Below, piece by piece: positions 49,221-61,809 of a stretch of DNA of 64,000 bases. The notes beneath the pieces were generated by a model that saw only the letters and a list, made by a program, of their open reading frames with translations, did not search any database and was not told the DNA's origin. The position numbers were made by a program, and so were the translations under genes. This DNA is from Stictocephala bisonia (Eukaryota; Arthropoda; Insecta; Hemiptera; Membracidae), in the NCBI GenBank assembly GCA_035578905.1, contig JAQJVL010000030.1, forward strand, positions 373,159 through 437,158, given 5' to 3'. The stretch's first letter is position 1; each line of letters starts with the position of its first letter.

Positions 49221-51101
49221 CCAGTCAATATTACCGATATACCAAGGGACTGATAGTGTAACAGTACATACACCCATGGCCGAGTCACTCGATATTTCTG
49301 ATACACCAAGAGACTGACAGTGTAACAATAACAAAACACACACCCACGGCCGAGCCAGCCAACATTGCCGATACACGAAGAGACTGACAGTTTAACAGTA
49401 CACACACCCACGGCCGAGCCATTCGACATTACCGATACACCAAGAGACTGACAGTGTAACAATAACAGAACAACACCACGGCCGAGCCAGCCGACATTGC
49501 CGATACACGAAGAGACTGACAGTTTGACAGTTTAACAGTACACACACCCACGGCCGAGCCATTCGACATTGCCGATACACCAAGAGACTGACAGTGTAAC
49601 AATAACAGAACACACACCCACGGCCGAGCCACTCGACATTACCGATACACCAAGAGACTGACAGTACACACATCCACGGCCGAACTAGACGATATTACCG
49701 ATACACGAAGAGACTGACAGTTTAACAGTACACACACCCACGGCCGAACTAGACGATATTACCGATACACCAAGAGACTGACAGTTTAACACTACAAACA
49801 ACCATGGCCGAACTAGACGATATTACCGATACACCAAGAGACTGACAGTTTAACAGTACACACACTCACGGCCGAACTAGACGATATTACCGATACACCA
49901 AGATACTGACAGTTTAACAGTACACACACCCACGGCCAAACTAGACGATATTACCAATACACCAAGAGACTGACAGTTTAACAGTACACACACCCACGGC
50001 CGGACTAGACGATATTACCGATACACCAAGAGACTGTTTAACAGTACACACACCCATGACCGAGCCAGTCGACATTACCAATACACCAAGAGACTGACAG
50101 TTTAACAGTACACACAACCATGGACGAACTAGACGATATTACCGATACACCAAGAGACTGACAGTTTAATAGTACACACACCAACGGCTGAGCCAGTCGA
50201 CATTACCGATACACCAAGAGACTGACAGTTTAACAGTACACACAACCATGGCCGAACTAGACGATATTACCGATACACCAAGAGACTGACAGTTTAACAG
50301 TACACAGACCCACGGCCGAGCCTGTCGATATTACCGATACTCGATAAAACTGACGGTTTAACAGTACACACACACCACGGCCGAACTAGACGATATTACC
50401 GATACTCCAAGAGACTGACAGTTTAACAGTACACACACTCACGGCCGAACTAGACGATATTACCGATACACCAAGATACTGACAGTTTAACAGTACACAC
50501 ACCCACAGCCGAACTAGACGATATTACCGATACACCAAATGACTGACAGTTTAACAGTACACACACCCACGGCCGAACTAGACGATATTACCGATACACA
50601 AAGAGACTGACAGTTTAACAGTACACACACCCATGACCGAGCCAGTCGACATTACCGATACACCAAGAGACTGACAGTTTAACAGTACACACAACCATGG
50701 CCGAACTAGACGATATTACCGATACACCAAGAGACTGACAGTTTAACAGTACACACACCCACGGCCGAGCCAGTCGACATTACCGATACACGAAGAGACT
50801 GATAGTTTAAAAGTACACACACCCACGACCGAGCCTGTCGATATTACCGATACTCGATAAAACTGACGGTTTAACAGTACACTCACCCATGGCCGAACTA
50901 GACGACATTACCGATACACGAAGAGACTGACAGTGTAACAGTACACAAACCCATGGCTGAGCCAGTCGACATTACCGATACACCAAGAGACTGACAGTTT
51001 AACAGTACACACACCCACGGCCGAACTAGACGATATTACCGATACACGAAGAGACTGACAGTGTAACAGTACACAAACCCATGGCCGAGCCAGTCGACAT
51101 T
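49221..51101. repeat. 64-bp tandem repeat, about 29 copies
   Basis: Typical unit: ATTACCGATACACCAAGAGA, CTGACAGTTTAACAGTACAC, ACACCCACGGCCGAACTAGA, CGAT. Two main variants exist: GAACTAGACGATATTACC and GAGCCAGTCGACATTACC. In the 5' part units with CAGTGTAACAATAACA alternate with CAGTTTAACAGTACAC, a two-unit higher-order pattern. Because 64 is not a multiple of three, minus-strand open frames here (49109-49673, 50908-51159) show shifting peptide repeats and are not genes. Confidence 0.97.
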
Positions 51102-52229
51102 CCTCCACGCGGCGTGCCGAGGCCGCCGGGTCGTCACGTTCCTTCCTTGTCAATTTCATCTGAGTCTGCTGCTAAACGGCCATTTGCCACACGCCATTAA
51201 AGCCATAAAATGGCCTTTTGGTGATACATTGTGAACTGACTTCGTGGAAACTAAGTTTCATTGCTAACGGTAGAGGTGAACTGACTGCCACTGAACACTT
51301 CATTAATAGAGAATAAATAGGTATGGTAGAACACTAACCGTGTAATGGTCACCGCCGTATTTGTACATACAGTATTTCCAATATTAAATCCTTGACTTGA
51401 TATTAATACCAACTCTTCGCCTACTAATACGTTATTTTCATCCTATTTAATTGTAAAATTAATGTTTTAAATGTATAAATGATCAATGTTATGATTTTGA
51501 ATCCCTGACAACCTCGAAAATGTTTCAAAGTGCTATTGGTCATAGTACTTTACAAATAGTATAAGGATGTGTAGCAGTCTTATCGACATTTAAAAAATAA
51601 GTTTTATACCAATTAAATTTTATTTATTTATATTGAAGTACGACAGTCTTTAATGTAGTTCAATTGCCTAAGACCAGCAACGAAGAAGCGATTTGTTAAA
51701 ATTTATTTTATAACACACAGTCTAAAAAAATAACTGTATATGATCAATCGATCTGAAGATTTCGTAGTTTGTCATATTGATATTGAAATCTTCACAGTTG
51801 AATAGGCCTCGATCCTTTAACAACCATGATAAAAAGGCATATTTTAGAAAATAAAAACTATATAAATAATAAGCTTTTGAATTTCCGTTCAAAAGTTTGT
51901 AGAGTATTATTATAAACTCATCAAAAATTGCAATTTTCAATCTCAAAGCTTACATAATGTTTGAAGTAAATTGAAAAATAAAATATACACAAAGAAATTT
52001 TACATTTTAGAACTAAACAACCATGTTTGTTATCCTGACCAAAACACATAAATAATGCACATTACGATAGCGAATACGGCCGGCGGTAGCTGAGCTGGAC
52101 GTGTAGGTAGCGAGTGTGTAGGAAGGGAGGTAAGGAAAAGATATGTAGCCAAGGTCTCGTTTTATTGGTGGACCCAGGTCGATAACCGGTAACAATTACC
52201 GCACCAGTAGCTGTAGGCTAGTAAGGAGA
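51102..52229. other. Unassigned sequence
   Basis: No supported feature. Confidence 0.6.
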
Positions 52230-52395
52230 CTGATTTATCACGGGGGCGCGCCGAGCACAGCGCGCGCTACCTAGCGGAGAAACGCCGAGTTACCGGCACG
52301 AGTCTGACGGCCGACAGCGAGCGCCGTGACATCTACCGAGCGGCAATATCGATACAGCACTGTCGGGCGGACATTGCCACACACGCCGTGCTTAA
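52230..52395. promoter_or_regulatory. CpG-rich block, possible promoter or 5' exon
   Basis: About 165 bases with very many CpGs (GGGGGCGCGCCGAGCACAGC, GCGCGCTACCTAGCGGAG) in a 30-35% GC neighbourhood. On the minus strand CCGGTAACTCGG contains a weak donor. No ORF of note. CpG density of this kind often marks a broadly expressed promoter, but a decayed element is also possible. Confidence 0.3.
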
Positions 52396-52799
52396 CCTAA
52401 ACAAATATTGTTCACCACATCTCGCATATTAGTATGTGTATATCAATATTTTTATATATTCAAAATATCACTTTACAAAGTTGATTACAAATTACGAAAA
52501 CATTATATATAAGTAAAATCCAATAATTGTTCTAGTAATTAATTATTTAAATCTAACAAATTAATATCACTTTTTTAATATCACTTTTAAGATTATGTAT
52601 GAATATAAAAAAAATAACGACCTTATGAATATATTTAATGTCGACATTACAATACTACTTAGTATGTAAGTAAATTCAATTTATGAAATGAGACACCCAC
52701 ATGAGTGAATTAAATTTAAGTTTATTGATAAACAGTTAATAATATTTACTATTTATTTAATAATGTTTAACAAGCGTGCCAACCCCGAAACACCTACCT
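52396..52799. other. Unassigned AT-rich sequence
   Basis: No supported feature. Confidence 0.6.
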
Positions 52800-53235
52800 C
52801 GGGCTGTGAATGTTCACTACAAATAATAGTAGGTTAACTGTAAAACGTAAAATCACAATATTAAATTTATTTACGGTATCTCACTCACATTACTTGCGTT
52901 GTTAACTATTTATTAGTATAAACCCCCAAATGATATTACTTAGCCTATTTTAGCGTATATTTAGCCTCCTCACTAGTACAAACACCATCGTTTACATTCC
53001 AACAACAGCTAAAACGTTTTTTAAATCATTAAACAGCTGTTCGGTTCGGTTAATTTAAATCTCTCTCCATGTTATTCTTAACGCCAAAATACATACTTTG
53101 ATGGCTTCCCACAACCTTCAGGATGAAAATGTTGAAGAATTAAAACTTTATTGCACAACTACGAACAGAGGCAATTTTCTTAACACATCAACAGTTTATA
53201 TTGGCCAAGAAATAAGCGAGGAGTTGCGTTGTTCA
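52800..53235 (+). repeat. Dispersed repeat family, copy 3 (internal deletion)
   Basis: It shares TAGTAGGTTAACTG, TCACATTACTTGCGTTG, TTTACATTCCAACA, CATGTTATTCTTA and ACTACGAACAGAGGCAA with copies 1 and 2. About 170 bases present in the others, around the GAATGTGAATAAAGC landmark, are missing. The upstream CCTCGGGCTGTGA also matches copy 2. Confidence 0.7.
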
Positions 53236-54487
53236 CACCCATTTTTGAATTGTGTGGTTTAAATAAATAAAATATTACAAAAAAAATTTGGAGAAGACGC
53301 TTTTTTATAATTTTTAAAACTAAACAATCTACAATACCTACTATATTTATATACAATATGTTGACGAACCCACAGCATCATGTATACCACAGACGACCTG
53401 ACAGTAGAGACTTATGATTGTTTCAAAGTTCGTTGAATACACCCTAGGTTTACTATGTCAGTGCAAAGCTAGTTAAGTTAGTGTCTCCGTAAATTACCGT
53501 GTTTATACTGATGCCACACAATATACAACTTTTAGTTATGACATAATCTCTCGCAGGATACTTGTTCATTGATTTGCGTACAACGGATAATGGGAGGATG
53601 TATGATGTTTTTTATATCATGTGTTGATTATAAAAAATGTTTTCAAGTCTTGAGGTCCTAACCTGATAAAAATACACGTTTATAGCGTAAGATTTTTTTT
53701 GAATAGGAACTAAAGTTCTTTGAAAATGCGACGTTCCTAATGTATGAAGCCTATTTTACTCCTTATGCTAATGTAAAAATTAAAAGTATAAATAAAACAA
53801 TCGAAATGTGTCCGATAATATTTGAATACAACACCACCATTAAACGAACAACAAACGTTAAACTTTTCTCAATGTACAACTTTCTAAATGTTTTCGTAAA
53901 AAACAATCTACACATATACATTCAAAAGATAGGCTACGCTTTAAGGCAAAACTGGCTGTAATATAAAATGAGCCTTCTATGAATGCATAACAACAATAAA
54001 GTTAGATTTATGTACAAGTGTACTAAAATATATACACTTAACAACAAATTCCAGAGAAATTTGATAACTTTGAATTTAATTAATTCAGATATTCCACTAG
54101 TTAATTTTTAAAACAACTAAAAATGGTAAATACATTGAATTAGACTTGATGCAGTAGTAAAATTGTTTAATACAAAATTTTTTACAAACTTACAAAATAT
54201 TCCATACTAACCTTAAATATCCAATGCAAAAATCCGTTTTCGTTGCCGGATTTTTCGTCGACAGTTTCGAAAATAATGGAAGGCCAGGGTCATTGTGAAG
54301 GCCTGAATACCCTTTTATGCCCTAAAATACAGTATTTGAAGTCCTCAAGCGTTTTTTAACTTTCAAAGAATTAAGGCAAGATTCTGCAGATGCACTGTTT
54401 TGGTACGCAGCCGAGAAATGTTTACATCTTTAAATAGCTTTTGTTTGTTGCATCATCGACAGACGAATAGATTACAAATAGAATTGT
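53236..54487. other. Unassigned AT-rich sequence
   Basis: A 73-codon frame at 53740 is K/I/N-rich as expected of AT-rich DNA. Nothing supported. Confidence 0.55.
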
Positions 54488-54882
54488 CAATGCCACTGTA
54501 CGTGTATGGGCGGGCGGGTGGATCAATGCTAATGTACGTGTATGGGCGGGCGGGCGGGTCAATGCCACTGTACGTGTATGGGCGGGCGAGTGGGTCAATA
54601 CCACCGTACGTGTATGAGCGGGTGGGTGGATCAATACCACTGTACGTGTATGAGCGGGTGGGTGGATCAATGCCACTGTACGTGTATGAGCGGGCGAGTG
54701 GGTCAATACCACTGTACGTGTATGGGCGGGCGGGTGGATCAATGCTACTGTACGTGTATGGGCAGGCGAGCGGGTCAATGCCACTGTACGTGTATGGGCG
54801 GGCGAGTGGGTCAATACCACCGTACGTGTATGAGCGGGTGGGTGGGTCAATGCCACTGTACGTGTATTGGCGGGCGGGTGGG
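54488..54882. repeat. 36-bp minisatellite, about eleven copies, open in several frames
   Basis: The unit resembles CACTGTACGTGTATGGGCGG then GCGGGTGGGTCAATGC. Since 36 is a multiple of three and the unit lacks stops in several frames, it stays open on both strands. A 182-codon plus frame (54400-54948) reads YVYGRAGGSMPL repeats, a 168-codon minus frame reads ALTHPPAHTRTV repeats, and another plus frame reads CMGGRVGQYHCT. No frame has support as a gene; G-rich runs are strand-biased. Confidence 0.95.
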
Positions 54883-55319
54883 ACTGTATCAATGAAAAAT
54901 CACAAATGCACAGAGGAAACAATAACAAATTGTCTCTTATATGATTAGTTTAAGTGGCTTTCAGTCTTTAAAAAGTCTCTATTAGGCAAATATGTATGAA
55001 AGCTTAGAATAAGATTGAAAATAAAGATGACAAAATACACAGCATTTGTTAAAGATTCAATGCTGTAAACAGACATAAGCAAATATCTTCCACAACCAAA
55101 CAAACACAACAGGAACAAATGCAGGTCAACGACATTCTTCTGTAGTTGTATACGAAGTGTTTACTGAGACAAGTTCATTTTCATTGAGGTCACAGCGATC
55201 TTGCAAGTTTACAGTTCCGCTAGAGCTGATAGGAATTGGCATGTATTAACAAACACCGTAAAGTCTTTGCATTGACAAATAACTGAGTAACTAAACGTTC
55301 CACAGTAAAATGCCGCTTG
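54883..55319. other. Unassigned sequence
   Basis: No supported feature. Confidence 0.6.
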
Positions 55320-55450
55320 TACACGGGAACCCGGGCCAATCAGTGGCCGAGGCTTTTCCAAGGTTCGAATCTCCACTGAGCCAACGGTCGGTATTTCACT
55401 CGTTGAATAAAGATAACAGGCCCGCAGGCCCATTTGAACTGCAATGTCAA
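55320..55450 (+). mobile_element. tRNA-derived SINE, family 1, 5'-altered copy
   Basis: B box AGGTTCGAATCTCC (about 55361-55374), then ACTGAGCCAACGGTCGGTAT, CTCGTTGAATAAAG and GCAGGCCCATTTGAACTG, closely matching the copy at 42019. The A-box half is altered or replaced. It ends in a TATATA/AATAAT tail. Confidence 0.75.
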
Positions 55451-57233
55451 GTTATATATAAAATAATAATAATAATTAAAAAATTAATCACCATAAAACG
55501 TTATAATACCAAAAAAGACCAATGTAAATATATCTTTTCCTATAGGCTACAGTTTGTATTACAAATATATAATGACAGTGTTTGTTAATTGTACTCTTCA
55601 CTATAAAATACTTAAACATGAAAAATTAAGGAATGATAGAACAAAATTATTACTTAAAGACTGAGTACTGAAATAAAAAGGAAAGTTTTCTTATTTAACC
55701 ATAAATAAAGTAGTTAGAGAGAATTAAAAGAATGAGTATTGAGGGTAAATGCTCTTTTATATTGATCTTACGATGAAACCAACATGGTGCGTAAGTTTGG
55801 AAAGTTCGCGACTGATCTGTCAATCGGCTTGGAGCTCCAGGAGAAGAACACCGTCTTCAATAGAGGGGCCTCAAATATATATGCAGGCTAGAATCTGACA
55901 GGACATAGATATAAATTATAATATTTTTTTGTGATCAATCATTAAGAACTGCAGGATAAAAATTTATATTTTACTAGGGGTAAGTACGTTTTTTACAGGG
56001 TGTTTTTCTTTTGATGGAATAAAAGAAGATGGAGATTCCAAAATTAGGGATTACCCGTTGTTAAATAATTGACATAATAACAGAAAATACTTAGTAGATC
56101 CACTTAAAGGAATTTTTAATTGGATCAAACAATATTACACTACAACAATATATATAAATAATGCGACAAGAACAGTCTATAAAAAATAAGGTAAAGACCA
56201 CGATCATAATATGTTTACTCACACTCATATTCTCAATATCAGACAAGTAGGTTATAAAACCGCTGTATGACACGCAGCAACAAAGCTAGACGTTAATGCA
56301 TTGCTATGGTTGAGGCTAGCTTACACCGCCTAGCATTCTCAAACTCCTTGTAGTTCCATAATTTGCTGTTAGAGCGCTTTGAAGTCAAGTCATGTCGGTT
56401 GATCAATTACAAACAAAACAAAAATTGTGAGTCACGCACCGTACATGAGGAAGTCTAATGCATCCAGGATACATAAGGTATCTCCTCCTCTACATTCTAC
56501 AGGGCAGATGTGTGATCATTCCTTACTTGGACGTAGATAGTTCAAGTGATGGTTGTAATAAGGGGGAGTTGTCAACTTGTTATTTCTAAACAGTGAACAC
56601 TATTAAATAATCATTAAGAAATACAGTACTATTCAAATGCATTATGTTATGCCTGATTCTGTTAGTCTGATAAATAAAGGTAACATAAACTTGAGTGTGC
56701 GGGACAATAACTTTGAACTTTAACACAGTTTTGTGAATAACTTGTAGATAGATATAAAGACACACAAATACTTTATGACTATCAGGTTGTCTCTCTCACT
56801 CAGCAGCCATTAAGAAAGGTGCTCTGGCAACATTTATTTATATTGTTTTTTTTAATATGAACATATAAAACTGTTTATAATAAAACTGATATACGCTTTG
56901 CTTCAAATTAACAAAGCTATTAAAATCTAATACAAAGTTACACTATTCTAACATTAACAAACAAAGACTATGTACACAAGGTGAAACACATTTATTTAGC
57001 AATTTTTATCAAATTGCTTACAAGAAATGTAAATACGCCTACTTGGGTTTTACTAGATTGCATTGAAAAAACACTAGAAGCTGCAAAATCAATGCTCACA
57101 GAATCAATGTATTCCCTCCTGGGTACTGGAAGGGGGAAATCTGCACCACTAGATAAGAAAACGACAGTCCCTCGCGTTTCATAGGCCAGTGACACGGTAA
57201 AAAAACCACACTGGCTTGTTTAGCCTTTACGAT
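55451..57233. other. Unassigned sequence, with a lone TACAGGGTG motif
   Basis: TACAGGGTGTTTTTCTTTTG at 55994 resembles a Tc1/mariner-type end, but no partner end is visible. Open frames overlap on both strands at 56981-57195 and are unrecognised. Confidence 0.45.
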
Positions 57234-58059
57234 TTAACCCTCGCGCTGGCAAAGTCGTAATATACGACTCATTTTCACCCCATATGTACTGGCAGCGTCG
57301 TATTTTAATATGTAATTTTACGAATACTCAACTAATAAATCGGACTCAACATTGTACAGTTTTATTCTGTACATAACGCGCTCTCATTTCGTATGTTCAC
57401 TTCATATAGTATATAGTTTTTCGTTTTTATTTATTGGCCTTTGCCAAAAGGTGACTTGTGGATTTCAGTAGATCAGCTGGCACCAGTCACACTCGAGTCG
57501 GCTATAAATTTCTATTTTTACAAATATTTTACAGAAATATGTTCTTTTCAGTTAGTACTTTCTTTTTTAAGACAACATTTTGCACATTTCATATGTATTA
57601 GATTTGGATATTGATCAGTTTTAGTGTTTGCTACATAGTCACCAATTAGTAAATAGTTTTTTGGAAAATAAAAATTTTAACTTCAAACCACAAAAAAAGT
57701 TTTAACTTTTTTTTAGCTTTTATGTGGTAGAACATACAGTTTTGAATACATTGATATATATAATACATTATATTCTGAACAAATGTAGAACCATAACACC
57801 TACAAAGTAAACACTGGCGACATCCCTGTTCACTGACTGATAGTCCACGTGCTACCGTAACGTCACAGTACAAAGCCGACCATTACCTTCCTCGTGGAGT
57901 GTTCAGCCAAGATGAGATTACATTCAACTCCGTTTACAAATGTGGACATAATGTACAAGTCTGACGAGGCACTTTTATAGTAATTTTCAAACAAACGTTT
58001 GCGCAAACCATAAAATGGCCTGCCAGTCAAGGCAAATTTGATCGCGGTGCGAGGGCTAA
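57234..58059. mobile_element. piggyBac-like nonautonomous element, 826 bp
   Basis: The left edge reads TTAA then CCCTCGCGCTGGC; the right edge reads GGTGCGAGGG then CTAA, one change from TTAA. TTAA targets and CCCT-type ends are hallmarks of piggyBac elements. Inside the left end, CTGGCAAAGTCGTAATAT and CTGGCAGCGTCGTATTTT form a subterminal repeat around a GTCGTAATATACGAC palindrome. No transposase frame is present. The terminal match is short (about seven bases), so the call is moderate. Confidence 0.5.
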
Positions 58060-58989
58060 AGTACGAACATCTGTCATTCTATGACGAAAAGTTACACGTT
58101 TCTAAATGGCAATTCTTATAAACAACGCCAAATTTATGTCGGTTTATTCTGGAAAATACCTTAAAGAGCCAAGGACAAACTATAAGATGAACACTATTAG
58201 ACCATCTTGAAGAGTATGAGACTATATTATAAATAAAATAATAATAGAATAAGAATAAATACAGATTAAATCAACGAAATCTAAGAGGCAATTTTAAACT
58301 TTTTTAGTTAGCTTGCTAAGACAGGACACAACTTAACATTTTAGTCATTGATTTATATAATAATTACAGTGTCTCTTAACTAAACTGACGGTGTGTATCT
58401 AAAATAAACGTTTTATTGTTTTATATTAGTTTAGGGCTCTTTCCAAATAACATTCAAAATAAGTGAATGTCACGTAGCGAAGATAGTAAACGTGGTTTAC
58501 CTAAACCGATCACCATAATATTTTAACATATTAATTAAACTTATACTTTAATAAATATGTGAAGTGTGACGTATCACTTGATTCGTATTTTATTAACACG
58601 TAATATGAAAAGAAACTATTAAAAAAAAATAATAATTACAAGACTCATTCACTAAACATTCTAACATATCGATCTACAAGAGTGACCTAGTAAGTGTTTT
58701 ACTATAGGATAGCGACACCACCAAAGGAACACGTAACCTACCGGACAGGCGGCATGAAAGGCTGTCTGGGGTCCAGTCAGATATGATCGGAATGTTAGGC
58801 CTAATGGTCGTCATCTAGGAAGTGTGTAGCTAGAGTGGCGAGAACACGCTCAGCAGCGGCCCTTCTTCTACAGTACAGTTATGCCGAGTGATCGCGCTTC
58901 CTACAGTTTTAAAGTTTAAGTGTCGAACAACGTGAATGACACTAAAAACATTAGTTTAAGAACGTAGTTTTATGACATGTTTGTGTAGA
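58060..58989. other. Unassigned sequence
   Basis: A GC-richer patch lies at about 58735-58900, without a readable gene. Confidence 0.55.
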
Positions 58990-59065
58990 TGTAATTTAGT
59001 TTTTAGCACTTGAAAAAGGTTAGGGTTTTACCGAATCGAAACGTCGTGATTGGTATTTTTCACGT
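58990..59065 (+). repeat. Possible Penelope-like tail hairpin
   Basis: TGAAAAAGGTTAGGGTTTTA then CCGAATCGAAACGTCGTGAT has the TGAA-AAGG...CC-GAAACGTCG layout seen at the ends of some arthropod Penelope-like elements. It is a motif-level guess. Confidence 0.25.
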
Positions 59066-59681
59066 AATGATGGCAAATGTCCAACTACCTTTGTCTCCCT
59101 CACTAAAAACATAGCGGTTTATAAAATAACGACTAGCGTAACTGTAAAAACTGTGACTTTGTAGGGAGAATTTTCAACTATATTCAACAATAATAGCTTA
59201 GAGCAATTTTGAATGAAATTAGCGTTGTAAGTACACGATAACTATTCCAATCAAGAAAATTAAAAGTTTCTTTTCACATCTAAATTATTGCCGAGAACTA
59301 TTACTACCTCTTCTTTTATGACAACTCCTTTTAACCACTAAAATTAATGCCTTACTAGTAGTTACCGGGTACTGTTTGTAACATACAGATATTATGGGCG
59401 TTGGACTTATATCTCCAGTTTCACAAACCATATAGTAAAACATATAAAAATATGATACTAACTATGTCACAAACATTGTCAATCGGGACCGAGGATGTCT
59501 CTATCTAACACACTTGATCATTATACGTATATATGTCTATATATCTACATTATATATATATATATATATATATACCTACATCATACATCATATATCTACA
59601 TCATACGTTATATAGACAATTGTCAATTACGACCAAAACCGTGAAGAAGATATCAACAGGTGAGATCGATCGAACAAACTG
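59066..59681. other. Unassigned sequence with a (TA)n run
   Basis: (AT)n occupies 59550-59574. Nothing else supported. Confidence 0.6.
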
Positions 59682-59905
59682 GAGTGTTAAGCCGAAATGA
59701 GATTACATTCAACTCCGTTTACTGATGAGAGCATGGTGCATGCACACGGCTGGCAAGGCACTTCAAGTGAGACGGCAATAGGATACGTAAGCCAGACCAC
59801 AACACCTACAACGTAAACACTGGCGACCACTTCCCTGTTCACTCACTGATAGGCCGTGCTACCGTAACGTCACTGTACATGGCGGACTATTACCTTCCTT
59901 GTGGA
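59682..59905 (+). repeat. Permuted relative of the piggyBac-like element interior
   Basis: Block B (GAGATTACATTCAACTCCGT) comes first, then block A (GTAAACACTGGCGAC, GTGCTACCGTAACGTCAC, ATTACCTTCCTTGTGGA). In the element at 57234-58059 the same blocks occur as A then B (about 57790-57950). Both are on the plus strand. Confidence 0.8.
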
Positions 59906-60145
59906 TAGCTTTTTACAGACTTTTACAATTAATAATTATTCTAAATTGATGGTTTGGACACATATTTTGTAGAAACATGTAATATTATTTCAAATTTAAT
60001 TGAAAAATAAATCGGAATTTACGACAAACATAAATAATCATCTCCCCATAGCAGAGAGATCCTGAAACTAACACCGCAAGTCGGAGACCATCTGGAATTG
60101 TTATCAAGTAAATATTTATTCACTCTTTTATTTTTAATCAGCGCA

Positions 60146-60335
60146 ATCCATCTGCTGATGCTACCAACTATGTGTTTATTAATCCTCTGTCAGAGGGAAA
60201 TCGTCTGTTATAATTACCAAATAAGGATATATTCGTACTTTGTCTGAGGAATACATCTGTAATAGTTACCAAGTACTGTATGTGTTAATTGGTTCTTTGT
60301 CAGGGGGAATCCGTCTGCCGTGGTTTCAAGGATGA
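60146..60335. repeat. Degenerate tandem repeat, about 56 bp, three-plus copies
   Basis: CATCTGCTGATGCTACCAA, CGTCTGTTATAATTACCAA, CATCTGTAATAGTTACCAA and CGTCTGCCGTGGTTTCAA recur with TTTGTCAGRGGRAAT-type joints between them. Copies are strongly diverged. Confidence 0.65.
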
Positions 60336-61809
60336 GCCATACGGCATTACGTACGATGATTAATTGACGTTCGTGTTAGTGTTCAGTCGCGCCATTTTTT
60401 CTTCACGCGCTCATTTCTGCCGTTCATTAACCATACTTATTTTCACTGCAAACCCCATGGGAATGACCGATTGTTGATTAATACTGAGACTATTTACTTT
60501 CGTTTTTAGCAAACTGAGAAATCAGATTGGATGATTGGCGTTTTGGCATCAATTATGACTTTTTATTACAAGAATTTTTCCGCCGACATTTCTTAGGTAG
60601 TTCGGATTCTGTCGCATGTCGTTCTCATGTGAATACGAAAGCCTACACAAGACTTAGATATCTACCTAACATGCAGTTCTACCTATCCAGCACACATATG
60701 TGTTTTAACAGTTTATATTTAACATTGAAAACGTGTAATGTTATCAAATTAAATAAACTTATTACGCTCACCCTTCTTACTTAAAATATTCTAAACATAC
60801 GAGAGAAAAACAAAATATGAACAATAATATATTTTACAGAAAAAAATAAAGGTATAATAATACATTTTTCCAACTCCTAGATATTTTTTGATACCCTAGA
60901 AAGAGTAAGGGAACGCGTTGAATCTATATAATGGTGTATCAGTATTGATGTAGACATTATCGAACTTTTGCTTCATGTTAACATGCACTAACAAGAATGT
61001 CAACCTTGTTCTACGATACGTCATAGCAGGAGTTGAGTCATCTTGGCAAACCCATCTAGTGACAACCCAACGCGATAGCATACACCATCCAATCCTGTTG
61101 AAGCAACCATTCAGAGTCAAGGTGAACGTTCTTGTGTCATAAACAAATCATTGCACAGACAAACGTCCAATACATCGTATCAGGTAAATAATATCTGAAC
61201 TCTAATTACAATTTACGAATAAAAAAAGGGAAAAAACAATGAGAGCCGTTGATCTTATAAATAAAAATAAAAACCTGTAAAAAATAATGTTCTTTCTCGA
61301 CCAAAACATATTTCAACTGTTTTCTCAATATCTGTTGGTACTAAATAATTTTAGTAAACCAATTTAAAAAAATTCAATATATTTGTTCCAAAAAAAAAAT
61401 AAGTTCTTTTTGAAAAATGTGGTATTATATGGAACTGGTCAGGTTGCAGAACTGACGGAAACAACAATTAGAAGTGGGTTTAACTTGTTAGAGCTGTATA
61501 TTTTTAGGGAGACACAACAATCATGGAAAAACTAGAATTTTTTTGCTACAAAAACGATAAGCGTGACATATATTTAATTCAAACATACGGGTTTTAGACA
61601 TTTTATTTTGAAAAAATAACTGCCATTCTTGTGTGTCCCCAAACAGGGGCATAGTGCGATGAATATGAAGAAATACAACTATAATATGTCAAAATATCAA
61701 GACTGTGAAAGCAGGCAGTCTTCGGAGGGTGCCGCAATTTAGTTCCTTCCCTACATTACCCAACACCACCCCCCACTACTTCCCACGCTGGTAATGAACA
61801 TTTTGTCAG
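60336..61809. other. Unassigned sequence
   Basis: A plus frame at 60527 and a minus frame at 60896-61120 are open but unrecognised. Nothing else seen. Confidence 0.5.

Noticed and set aside
49109..49673. Minus-strand open frames with repeated CYTVSLLVYR-like peptides
   Set aside because: They are translations of the 64-bp satellite; the unit length shifts frame at every copy.
55994..56010. TACAGGGTG as a second mariner-type element
   Set aside because: No matching inverted end was found nearby.
56981..57195. Overlapping open frames on both strands
   Set aside because: No recognisable domain on either strand and no conserved context; possibly element debris.
60896..61120. Minus-strand open frame with protein-like composition
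   Set aside because: No ATG start, no recognised domain, and no splice context; the other strand is also partly open.
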